From: Bacillota bacterium
GTDB lineage: Bacteria; Bacillota; Sulfobacillia; Sulfobacillales; JAIMBI01
DNA: 34,588 nt
Direction of reading: 5' to 3'
NCBI GenBank assembly: GCA_021795575.1
Contig: JAJYPH010000015.1
Span: 1 to 34,588 of the forward strand
This document shows, one piece after another, positions 15,280 through 22,083 of the stretch; positions within the stretch are counted from its first letter, which is position 1; each line of letters starts with the position of its first letter. A model generated the notes under the pieces. That model ran no database searches. It worked only from the letters and a program-made list of their open reading frames with translations, and had not been told where the DNA came from. The translations under genes were made by a program, and so were the position numbers.

Positions 15280-15708
15280 ATGACACAGACGACGAAAGGA
15301 CGGAACATCAACATGATGAAGGGCAAGCAGATGAACCGCGGTGGGAACCGGCACTGGATGGGAGCGAGGAGCAGGCGGCTGGCCGCCGCCCTCAAGGGGT
15401 TTGGCACGCTGGCGGGAATCGCGCTGTTGGTCGGGCTGGTGGCCAGCGGCCTCATGCCCGCTGCCGAGCGCGTGGTGGCTGTCGCCGCCGCCTGGCCTGC
15501 CGCCACCGCCGCCGAGTTTTCGGTGGGGCGCCGCGTGTCTGCCCGTACGGCCCAGGTGCTGGGCAGCGCGATGGGGGGCCTGTGGCTGGTTGCCGCGATA
15601 GGGCTCTGGTGGGGCTTTGCGTCGGCCAGCGGCATCGCGGCCTTGGGGGCCGGCTTGTGGGTGGCGCTGAGCTTCGTGGTTGACCCCGCCTACGGCATGG
15701 CGGATTGA
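15280..15708 (+). CDS. Small membrane protein of unknown function
   Basis: A 142-residue protein with a basic N-terminus (about 1-38) and about three hydrophobic segments (around 40-59, 95-113 and 115-133). No family recognised. The ATG at 15280 has AAGGA eight bases upstream; the ATG pair at 15313 behind AAAGGACGG is an alternative that would shorten it by 11 residues. It is the last gene of the plus-strand operon, 66 bp after the ketosynthase and just before a terminator-like hairpin, so it probably belongs to the cluster, perhaps as a membrane accessory to export or assembly. Confidence 0.65.
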   Translation: MTQTTKGRNINMMKGKQMNRGGNRHWMGARSRRLAAALKGFGTLAGIALLVGLVASGLMPAAERVVAVAAAWPAATAAEFSVGRRVSARTAQVLGSAMGGLWLVAAIGLWWGFASASGIAALGAGLWVALSFVVDPAYGMAD

Positions 15709-15777
15709 GGGACCGCGCGTGTGTGGTGGCTCGTAGCCGCACTGCCCAGCCCCTTGCGAAGTTGCCTCCACAGAGGA

Positions 15778-15816
15778 CACCACCCCCAGCGTCGGGCTGG
15801 GTGGGGGGTTCTCTCA
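15778..15816 (+). terminator. Likely terminator of the plus-strand biosynthetic operon
   Basis: CCACCCCCAGC and GCTGGGTGG can pair across a short loop (one arm has a small bulge), followed by GGGGTTCTCTC. The T-run is weak, so this is a probable rather than certain Rho-independent terminator. It lies about 70 bp after the last gene and faces the convergent toxin pseudogene. Confidence 0.5.
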
Positions 15817-16400
15817 GTCATCTGGTTGAGGTGGACTGTCCCGGGGGGCGGGCTCACATTGGCGGGCCAGTCCGGGGCCGCCCAGCGCAGCACGCATGCG
15901 CTGCAAGGCATCACTGGGCCGCGCCACCTCCACGCCCGGGGGAGAGTAGTAGTGCCGCATGTTAATGGTCACCAGCCAGTCGGCTGAGACTGAGGCGGCG
16001 GCCAGGACATGGACGTCTTTGGGGTGCGCGTACTTGGCCCAACGCGCGAGGTTCGATTCGCCCGGGTCAGTTCCTACGGTGAGGCTGTTCGGCCACATCG
16101 CTTCGAAAATCGGCAGTTCGCGCGGCAGCTTGCGGATGAGGTTGCTGCGTACCTCCATCAATACCGCCGGCAATGTCCACGCCTACACCATCCCCAACGC
16201 TCCGACGAGCAACAGGGCATGCGAGGCGCCGCAGTAGGTGTCAAGCCCCCGGGGACAGATCAGCACAGGAAAGTCACGCTCTCTTGTTACGGGGGATCCT
16301 CGGGGGGATTGATCGCCACGCGGTCCGGCAGGGCCGGGGGTTGGGGCGGGCCGCTCGGTGACGCACATCCTGCAATAATCGCGTCGGCGTCCAAAAACAC
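15814..16400 (-). pseudogene. PIN-domain toxin gene broken by an insertion and a nonsense codon
   Basis: Three pieces rebuild one VapC-like ribonuclease of about 155 residues. The N-terminus, from a GTG at 16400, reads VFLDADAIIAGCASPSG with the first metal-binding Asp. After a 122-bp interruption (117-bp element plus 5-bp duplication) it resumes at 16227 as ASHALLLVGALGMV, meets TAG at 16185-16183, then continues as AWTLPAVLMEVRSNLIRKLP and HPKDVHVLAAASVSADWLVTINMRHY. Removing 122 bp restores the frame exactly, leaving the TAG as the only remaining stop; it probably arose from CAG. The antitoxin-like gene lies just upstream. As it stands the toxin is dead. Confidence 0.82.
16233..16349. mobile_element. 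117-bp MITE-like insertion inside the PIN gene
   Basis: This segment interrupts the toxin between its SerGly and AlaSerHis codons. It is flanked by a 5-bp direct repeat GCCGC (16228-16232 and 16350-16354), as left by a transposition. Near the ends lie imperfect inverted repeats: CAAGCCCCCGG at the left, and CAACCCCCGG read inward from the right. It encodes nothing. The TA-duplicating IS630 elements in this window cannot have mobilised it, since they leave 2 bp rather than 5 bp. Confidence 0.6.
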
Positions 16401-16720
16401 CCGGAGTGGGGTTGGCGTAGGTCGTCAGGAGAATTGCCCGAGCGGTCGTCGCCAGGTTTGGTGAAATCGGTGAACCGAGGCGCATCGGCGCCGTAGCGGT
16501 CCTGAGCCCACGCGGACAGGAGATCGTCGACGGATAAATTTTCGGAAGCGCGCTCGGCCGGTAGCTGGCGAGCGAGTTCTGTCACCACCGGAACGCGCGA
16601 GCTGAGTACCAGGAGGCCATCCCAGTCCACCAGCGTCAGTGGGGTATCTGTCGCCAGACCGTACCGATCGCGGACGTCCTTTGGCCGCGCCACGACACCG
16701 CGTTCGCGCACTTGGACCAC
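16274..16720 (-). CDS. AbrB/SpoVT-type antitoxin, C-terminus probably aberrant
   Basis: The first ~80 residues are a swapped-hairpin AbrB-like DNA-binding protein: VQVRERGVVARPKDVRDRYGL, DTPLTLVDWDGLLVLSSR, VVTELARQL. Members of this type normally end soon after about 90 residues and precede a PIN toxin. Here the frame runs on for another 60 non-conserved residues, through the start of the toxin and into the inserted element, before a TGA at 16274. This suggests that the natural stop was lost through an indel near 16430-16480. GTG at 16720 is the earliest start, since an in-frame TAG lies just upstream. The DNA-binding half may still work. Confidence 0.6.
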   Translation of the reverse strand: MVQVRERGVVARPKDVRDRYGLATDTPLTLVDWDGLLVLSSRVPVVTELARQLPAERASENLSVDDLLSAWAQDRYGADAPRFTDFTKPGDDRSGNSPDDLRQPHSGCFWTPTRLLQDVRHRAARPNPRPCRTAWRSIPPRIPRNKRA

Positions 16721-16940
16721 ATACTATCGCACTGTCTCCCTTTTTTTGCAGTGTACCACAGAAAAGCAGAAATGCAGACCGCCATAGCCGGACGACGGCG
16801 CGCCGGGGCAGTAGCTGTCCACCGGCGGCCGCCGGAACGTGACGGCGGGGCCCTCCGATCGCCCCAGCTGGGCGCCTGGTTCGCGAGGTGACTCGCTTAA
16901 GATTCGACCACCGACACGTAGTGCATTGCCCCGTATTCTA

Positions 16941-18191
16941 GTAGATCCATTCCTAGTTGTTGCCATATTGGAGGCATGGAGGTAGGCTGGGGGGGAGTCT
17001 TCGTGGGAGGTGATTCGGATGCCCCATCCCCGCACGATTCCGCCCTTGACCGTCCGTCCCGCCGACCAAACGTACCTCGACCGGTTGGCTCGCTCCCGCA
17101 CGGCCCCCGTCCGCACGGTCACCCGCGCCCGGATCCTCGTCGCGTATGCGGCGGGGGCCAGTTGCCCCGCGATTGCCCGGGACCTCGGCGTGCCGCTCCC
17201 CACGGTGATGCGGTGTGTCAAGAAAGCCTTGGCCCTGGGCCCCCGCCGGGCGCTGGACGACTTGCCCCGCGCCGGCCGGCCGCCCCGCATCACCGCGGAG
17301 GCCCGGGCGTGGATCATCAGGCTCGCCTGCCAAAAGCCCAAGGATCTGGGGTGGGCGCCCGAGTTCTGGACGGAGTCGCTCCTCGCCCGCTACGTGCGTG
17401 AGCACGCGGGTGCGGTGGGTCATCCCAGCGCCGGCCAGATCCAGCAAGGCACCATCTCGAAGTTGCTGGCGGCGCAGGACCTGCACCCGCATCGGGTGCA
17501 GTACTACCTCCAGCGGAAGGCCCCGCACTTTGACGACCAGATGGTGCAGGTCCTGCACGTCTACCAACAGGTGACGTTTGAGGTCGACCCGGCCGATGAC
17601 CGCCGCACGGTGCGCTGGTCCTACGACGAACAGCCGGGGATTCAAGCCCTGCGGGCGATCGCGCCGGACCGCGCCCCGCAGCCCGGGGTGGTGGACCAAG
17701 GGACCTGGGAACGGGAGTACGAGTACCAGCGCCTAGGCACCCGGACCCTGCTCGCGGGCATCGACCTCGCGACGGGCGAGGTCTTGGGGGTGGTCCGCGC
17801 CCGCCACCGGAGCCGGGAGTTCGTGGAGTGGCTGCATGCGCTGGACGCGAAGTACGACGCGCCGGTGAAGATCCAGGTCGTGTTAGACAACCATTCCGCC
17901 CACACGTCGAAGGAGACCCGGGCCTACTTGGCCACCCAGCCCAATCGGTTCGAGTTTGTGTTCACCCCAGTGCACGCCTCCTGGCTGAACCTGATCGAGA
18001 TGTTCTTCGCCAAGCTGGCCAAGCAGTGTTTGCGGGGGATCCGCGTCGATTCCGCGGAGGAACTGGAAACCCGCCTCCAGCAATACATCGACTGGGTGAA
18101 CACGGACCCGGTCCCCTTTCGCTGGAAGTGGCGCTTGGAGTCGGCGGATCCCGCACCGGTCGAACCAGATGTCAGTTAGGAATTGCTCTAC
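16941..18191 (+). mobile_element. Second IS630-family insertion sequence, complete
   Basis: The left end GTAGATCCATTCCTA and the right end, read inward as GTAGAGCAATTCCTA, are imperfect inverted repeats of about 22 bp. TA dinucleotides lie immediately outside (16939-16940 and 18192-18193). The element is 1251 bp and carries one intact DDE transposase gene. Its ends and protein differ from those of the element at 340-1496. Confidence 0.92.
17019..18179 (+). CDS. IS630-family DDE transposase
   Basis: A 386-residue transposase. The N-terminal helix-turn-helix region includes AIARDLGVPLPTVMRCVKKA (about 50-70) and DLPRAGRPPRI. The DDE residues are D203 in RWSYDEQPGIQAL, D290 in VVLDNHSAHTSKET and E327 in SWLNLIEMFFAKL. 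The ATG at 17019 lies eight bases after GGAGG; the GTG at 17010 overlaps that site and is rejected. The stop lies 12 bp inside the right end of the element, so unlike the first IS630 gene it does not depend on the target. It appears intact and potentially active. Confidence 0.94.
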   Translation: MPHPRTIPPLTVRPADQTYLDRLARSRTAPVRTVTRARILVAYAAGASCPAIARDLGVPLPTVMRCVKKALALGPRRALDDLPRAGRPPRITAEARAWIIRLACQKPKDLGWAPEFWTESLLARYVREHAGAVGHPSAGQIQQGTISKLLAAQDLHPHRVQYYLQRKAPHFDDQMVQVLHVYQQVTFEVDPADDRRTVRWSYDEQPGIQALRAIAPDRAPQPGVVDQGTWEREYEYQRLGTRTLLAGIDLATGEVLGVVRARHRSREFVEWLHALDAKYDAPVKIQVVLDNHSAHTSKETRAYLATQPNRFEFVFTPVHASWLNLIEMFFAKLAKQCLRGIRVDSAEELETRLQQYIDWVNTDPVPFRWKWRLESADPAPVEPDVS

Positions 18192-18193
18192 TA

Positions 18194-18418
18194 GGCGCCT
18201 GGGCTACGGCGGGGCTGGCCGCCACCTTCGGACCCGGCGCGGGTCATGGCCCGGAGGGGATCGGGGGGATGGGGCTGGCGCTCGGGATGCTGGGTCTCTT
18301 GGCGTGGTGGGCCAGCGCACCGTCCAGCATCCTGGCCGGTGCGTCCGGATTCCTGGGGCCGGTGTTTTGGGGGGCGTTGGTGGGAGGCGTGGGCGGCACG
18401 CTGTGGAACCCCGGGTGA
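18194..18418 (+). pseudogene. C-terminal remnant of a small membrane protein
   Basis: Immediately right of the IS element a frame encodes about 75 hydrophobic residues: GAWATAGLAATFGPG, then GMGLALGMLGLLAWWAS, then GPVFWGALVGGVGG, ending at TGA 18418. Two membrane helices are likely. Removing the element joins this frame to a hydrophilic stretch on the left with no start codon I can support, so the upstream part is missing or diverged. No family recognised. Confidence 0.35.
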
Positions 18419-18441
18419 GGTTTGGCCTCCCTCCGGCCGTG

Positions 18442-19062
18442 TCAGCGGCGGCGCAGGGGTTGGGCGAGGCGCAGGAGGCCCAGCACCACCAGACTGTAGG
18501 GGATCAGCAGCCACAGCAGGCGGCCCCAGCCCGTGGCACGCCGCAGCACCCCCACCCCCATCAGGGAAAGATAGGCGGCCAAGGTTCCCAAGCTGGCGGG
18601 TGGCGACCAGTGCCACTGATGCATGGCCACGACGCCTGCCGCCATGCCCACCAGCCATCCCCACTCTTCCGGACGGCGGCGGGGCGTGGTCGCATGGGTG
18701 GGGCAGGCCGGGCACGTGCGCGCCATCACACACGCGGCGCACGCCGGCGCCCCACAGGCGGGACAGCGGTGCACGCGGTCCGCCGCGTGCCGGGGACACA
18801 CGGGCGGGCGGTGCGGCGCGGCGGCGGCAGCCGGGGCGGGCGGAACCTCGCCCACCTCCGCCTGGGCGGCTACCTGGGTGATGAGGGCGCGGTAGGCGGC
18901 GTTCACCTGTTTCATGGCGTCTTCAGCGTGCCGGCGCGCCCGCTCCTGGCCGGGTGCCGCATAAAAGTCCGGGTGCCAGCGGCGGGCCAGCCGATGGTAC
19001 GCGGCCCGCACCTCGGCCCGGGTGACGGGTGGGGTGAGTTCCAGCACCTGATACGGGTCCAT
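18442..19062 (-). CDS. Membrane-anchored J-domain protein with Cys-rich middle
   Basis: A 206-residue protein with an N-terminal J domain: DPYQVLELTPPVTRAEVRAAYHRLARRWHPDFY with the HPD motif at 30-32, which stimulates DnaK ATPase. After an Ala/Pro linker comes a Cys/His cluster (CPRHAADRVHRCPACGAPACAACVMARTCPAC) likely to bind zinc, then two or three hydrophobic helices (about 133-150 and 160-200). It lacks the Gly/Phe and substrate-binding parts of DnaJ, so it is a specialised co-chaperone at the membrane. The ATG at 19062 has AAAGG upstream. It is divergent from the glycosylase gene. Client unknown. Confidence 0.8.
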   Translation of the reverse strand: MDPYQVLELTPPVTRAEVRAAYHRLARRWHPDFYAAPGQERARRHAEDAMKQVNAAYRALITQVAAQAEVGEVPPAPAAAAAPHRPPVCPRHAADRVHRCPACGAPACAACVMARTCPACPTHATTPRRRPEEWGWLVGMAAGVVAMHQWHWSPPASLGTLAAYLSLMGVGVLRRATGWGRLLWLLIPYSLVVLGLLRLAQPLRRR

Positions 19063-19232
19063 GGCCTGCCTTTCCGAGCGTGAATGCCAGCTGTCGTCGG
19101 ACGACGGCGGCGCCACCGGGCCGCCCAGCCGGTGACCGGTGACGCCATGGGAAACCTATGGCGCGACCCCCAACCCTATGATCGGGGGACGAAGCGCTCC
19201 ATAATCCCGGGACAGGACGGAAGGGGTACGCC

Positions 19233-19757
19233 ATGGACGAGCCGCTGCGCGATATTTTGGTACCGGGGCTCTTGGTGCTGCTGGTCGGCTACAATCCGGG
19301 CCGCTATTCCTGGGAGCGCGGACATCACTTTGCCGGGCCGGGCAATGATTTTTGGCCCCTGCTGTACGAATCGGGGCTGACCGGCCGGCGGCTCACGTGG
19401 CAGGACGACCACGAGCTCCCGGTCTGGGGACTCGGGGTGTGCAACCTCGTGGACCGCATGACGCCCTCGAGTCAGGACTTGTCCCGGGAAGAACAGCGAG
19501 AGGGCGGATGGCGCCTGCGGCAGAAGGTGTGGCAGCTTCGCCCGCGGGTGGTGTGCTGCCTGGGCAAGGACGTCTATCGCGGCTACGCCCTCCGCCGGCC
19601 ACGGGACCCTGTCGCCTGGGGCCGCCAGCCCCACGGGATCGTCGAGGGCGTCTGGGACGTGGTGGCTCCGAACCCCAGCCGCCGGTCGACCGTGCCCTAC
19701 GCGACGCGGCTGGCCGTGCTCCACCAGGTGGCGGAGTTGGTGCGGACGGCGCCGTGA
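19233..19757 (+). CDS. mug: Mug/TDG-type mismatch-specific DNA glycosylase
   Basis: A 174-residue member of uracil-DNA glycosylase family 2, which removes uracil or thymine from G mismatches during base-excision repair. Motif 1 is VGYNPG with the catalytic Asn at 21 (usually GINPG), followed by GHHFAGPGNDFWPLL. The second motif is APNPSRRS near 145-151. Length agrees with the family. The ATG at 19233 has GGAAGGGG a few bases upstream. Another repair enzyme, endonuclease III, is encoded 1.6 kb downstream on the same strand. Confidence 0.85.
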   Translation: MDEPLRDILVPGLLVLLVGYNPGRYSWERGHHFAGPGNDFWPLLYESGLTGRRLTWQDDHELPVWGLGVCNLVDRMTPSSQDLSREEQREGGWRLRQKVWQLRPRVVCCLGKDVYRGYALRRPRDPVAWGRQPHGIVEGVWDVVAPNPSRRSTVPYATRLAVLHQVAELVRTAP

Positions 19758-19767
19758 CTCGACTGGC

Positions 19768-19773
19768 TATAAT
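19768..19773 (+). promoter_or_regulatory. Possible -10 box before the peptidase gene
   Basis: A perfect TATAAT sits 20 bases before the favoured TTG start at 19793, but no convincing -35 lies 17 bp upstream. If it is used, the transcript would begin close to the ribosome site GGGGAGGG (19778-19785). Confidence 0.35.
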
Positions 19774-19792
19774 GGCCGGGGAGGGATTGCAG

Positions 19793-20899
19793 TTGGACGA
19801 TACCAATCGGTTGGACCGGATTCGCCGCGCCCTGGCGGCCGAGGGCTTCGCGGCCGTGTGCCTCTGCCCCGGAGACGACACGCGGTACGCGGTGGGATTC
19901 ACCCCCCCGTATGACGAACGCCTCGACTTCCTGATCGTGGGGGAGGCGGGTGCGGCGCTGGTGGTGCCGGGGGTGAACGCCACCGAGGCCAGGACCCGGC
20001 TCGCCGCCGCGGGCGTCGAGGTGCTGGACTGGGCGGATGACGAGGGGCCCCAGGCCGCGTTGCGCCACGCGCTCGGGGTGGCCACCGGGAGCGAAACGGC
20101 CGGTGCCGTGCTGGTGTCGGACGATGCCCGCTACGACCATGCGCGCCGGCTGGCCGAGGTGCTGCAGCCCAAGCGCGTAGAGTTGGCCAGTCGCGTGATG
20201 CGGGGGCTCCGACTCATCAAGGACGCGGACGAGATTCGCCGGCTCAGGATATCCGCCGGCCTCGCGGATCAGGCGATGGAGGCGGGCTTTCGGGCGATTC
20301 GCCGCGGCATGACGGAAACCGAACTGAGCGACGCCATTCGCACGGCCTTTGTGGAAGCCGGCGCGGACCAGGCGTCCTTCATGATGGCCGCGTACGGGCC
20401 CGGGGCCGCCGAGCCCCATCACCATCCCGGCAGTGCCCGCATCGCGGACGGCCCGATTACATTGGACATTGGCTGCCGCGGGGCCGGCTATGCGTCCGAC
20501 ATGACGCGCATGGCGTATGTGGGCACCCCCGATGACGAGTTTTTGAAGGTGCACGAGATCGTGTATCAGGCCCGGATGGCGGGGGAACGGGCTGCGCAGA
20601 TTGGGGCCCCGTGTTCGGCGGTGGACCGGGCGGCCCGGGCCGTCATCGAGGCGGCGGGCTACGGTCCGTATTTTGTGCATCGCACGGGCCACGGCATCGG
20701 GGTCTCCACCCACGAGCCCCCCTCGATGATGGCGGGCGACGAGACGCCGCTCGCGCCTGGCATGGCGTTTTCCATCGAGCCCGGGATCTACCTGCCCGGC
20801 CGCTTCGGGGTGCGCATCGAGGATGTGGCGGTGATGCATGCCGACGGTCCCGAGATTTTGTCACACCTCTCCCAGCAGCCCCGGGTGGTGGCGGGATGA
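19793..20899 (+). CDS. M24-family Xaa-Pro aminopeptidase/dipeptidase
   Basis: A 368-residue metallopeptidase that releases residues before proline. The N-terminal creatinase-like domain (about 1-120) is followed by the pita-bread catalytic domain. The five expected metal ligands are visible: the Asp pair in LDIGCRGAGYASDMTRM, the His in RTGHGIGVSTHEPP, and the Glu residues in FSIEPGIYLP and RIEDVAVM. The start is taken as TTG at 19793, eight bases after GGGGAGGG; the in-frame ATG at 19772 has no SD and overlaps a TATAAT. The stop overlaps the peroxiredoxin ATG. PepP and PepQ cannot be separated by sequence alone. Confidence 0.88.
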   Translation: MDDTNRLDRIRRALAAEGFAAVCLCPGDDTRYAVGFTPPYDERLDFLIVGEAGAALVVPGVNATEARTRLAAAGVEVLDWADDEGPQAALRHALGVATGSETAGAVLVSDDARYDHARRLAEVLQPKRVELASRVMRGLRLIKDADEIRRLRISAGLADQAMEAGFRAIRRGMTETELSDAIRTAFVEAGADQASFMMAAYGPGAAEPHHHPGSARIADGPITLDIGCRGAGYASDMTRMAYVGTPDDEFLKVHEIVYQARMAGERAAQIGAPCSAVDRAARAVIEAAGYGPYFVHRTGHGIGVSTHEPPSMMAGDETPLAPGMAFSIEPGIYLPGRFGVRIEDVAVMHADGPEILSHLSQQPRVVAG

Positions 20900-21405
20900 G
20901 TGAGAGCCTCCGCTACCCGCGTGGGGGGACGGGCGAAGGGGCTGGGGCGATCGCGCTGGGCGCCCCGGCCCCCCGGGTGGTGTTTGACACGGAGCAGGGG
21001 CAGCTGCCGCTGGCGTCGTTCGTCGGCCACACGGTGGTCGTGTACTTCTTTCCCCGCGCGATGACGCCGGGGTGTACGACGGAAGCGTGCGATTTTCGGG
21101 ACCGCTATGAGGCGTTTCGCCAGGCGGGGGCGGTGGTGATGGCGGTGAGTCCAGACGGCCCCGACCGCCACGCCCGCTTCTCGGCCCGGTATCAGTTGCC
21201 GTTTTACCTCGCCACCGACCCCGAGGGCACGGTGGCGGAGGCGTTTGGCGTTTCCGTGATGAAGGCCGCGCGTGGGGTGCCCCAGCGATCGGTGGAGCGC
21301 GCCACGTTCGTAGTGGACGGCGAGGGGGTGGTCCGCGCGTGCTGGCGGCGCGTGCGGGTGGCGGGCCACGCGGGCGAGGTGCTGGCGGTTGTCCAGCACC
21401 TCTAG
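20896..21405 (+). CDS. bcp: Bcp-type thiol peroxidase (peroxiredoxin Q)
   Basis: A 169-residue peroxiredoxin that reduces hydroperoxides with thiols. The thioredoxin-like core has VVVYFFPRAMTPGCTTEACDFRD, with the peroxidatic C60 and resolving C65 five residues later, as in atypical two-Cys Bcp proteins. The YLATDPEGTVAEAFGV and RATFVVDGEGVV segments fit the family. About 15 extra N-terminal residues precede the fold. The ATG overlaps the peptidase stop (ATGA), so the two are co-translated. Confidence 0.92.
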   Translation: MSESLRYPRGGTGEGAGAIALGAPAPRVVFDTEQGQLPLASFVGHTVVVYFFPRAMTPGCTTEACDFRDRYEAFRQAGAVVMAVSPDGPDRHARFSARYQLPFYLATDPEGTVAEAFGVSVMKAARGVPQRSVERATFVVDGEGVVRACWRRVRVAGHAGEVLAVVQHL

Positions 21406-22069
21406 GCCCCCGGCCCGGCCGCGGCACGTGCGGGCCGTGCTGGACGCGCTGGCCGACGCCTATCCCGCCGCGGCGACGGCGCTGGTGTTTTCCACGCCGT
21501 GGCAGCTTTTGGTGGCGACGATCCTGTCGGCGCAGTGCACGGACGCGCGCGTGAACCTGATCACCGCCCGGTTGTTTCCCGAGTGCCCCGATGCCGCGGC
21601 GATGGCCCAGTTATCGGTGGAGGCGATCGAGGCGCGCATCTTTGACTGTGGGCTGTACCACGCTAAGGCGCGGCATCTGGCCGCGACCAGTCGGGTGGTC
21701 ATGGAGAAGTGGGGCGCGGAGCTGCCGGCCACCATCCGCCGCGAGGAGCTGGAAGCGCTCCCGGGGGTGGGGCGGAAAACCGCCAGCGTCGTGCTGGCCA
21801 ATGCGTATGGCGTCCCGGCGCTGGCCGTGGATACGCACGTGTTTCGCGTGGCCCATCGGCTGGGGTGGTCTGCGGCCAAAGACGCGGATCACACCGCGGA
21901 CGACTTGTGTCGGTTGATTCCGCGGCGGCAGTGGGCCCCCGCGCACCACTGGCTGATTGGCCACGGCCGCCAAGTCTGCCACGCCCGGCGTCCCGCCTGC
22001 GGCCAGTGCGTGCTGTCCGCATGGTGCCCTCGCTTGGGCGTGGAGGGCGCCGCCCCGGCGGCGCCCTGA
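21389..22069 (+). CDS. nth: Endonuclease III
   Basis: A 226-residue DNA glycosylase/AP lyase for oxidised pyrimidines. The helix-hairpin-helix is LEALPGVGRKTASVVLANA with catalytic K130, and the catalytic Asp is D148 in VDTHVFRVAHRLGW. The C-terminal iron-sulfur loop has the exact C-x6-C-x2-C-x5-C spacing (CHARRPACGQCVLSAWC). The TTG at 21389, seven bases after GAGGTG, is the longest start and overlaps the bcp end by 17 bp; internal GTG codons near 21430 are alternatives. Operon with bcp and the peptidase. Confidence 0.94.
   Translation: MSSTSRPPARPRHVRAVLDALADAYPAAATALVFSTPWQLLVATILSAQCTDARVNLITARLFPECPDAAAMAQLSVEAIEARIFDCGLYHAKARHLAATSRVVMEKWGAELPATIRREELEALPGVGRKTASVVLANAYGVPALAVDTHVFRVAHRLGWSAAKDADHTADDLCRLIPRRQWAPAHHWLIGHGRQVCHARRPACGQCVLSAWCPRLGVEGAAPAAP
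22044..22067. terminator. Strong palindrome between convergent nth and sat
   Basis: AGGGCGCCGCC (44-54) and GGCGGCGCCCT (57-67) form an 11-bp perfect inverted repeat with a two-base centre, at the very end of nth. The convergent sat gene stops 17 bp further on. A very stable bidirectional hairpin is expected; there is no T-run, so the mode of termination is uncertain. Confidence 0.5.
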
Positions 22070-22083
22070 GACGAGGCGCCGCG

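Noticed and set aside
16183-16185. In-frame TAG codons in two conserved genes (also at 27327-27329) as a hint of amber recoding
   Set aside because: bcp, pcp, the second transposase and the MFS gene all end in TAG, and both affected genes carry other lesions in their modules, so ordinary nonsense decay explains them.
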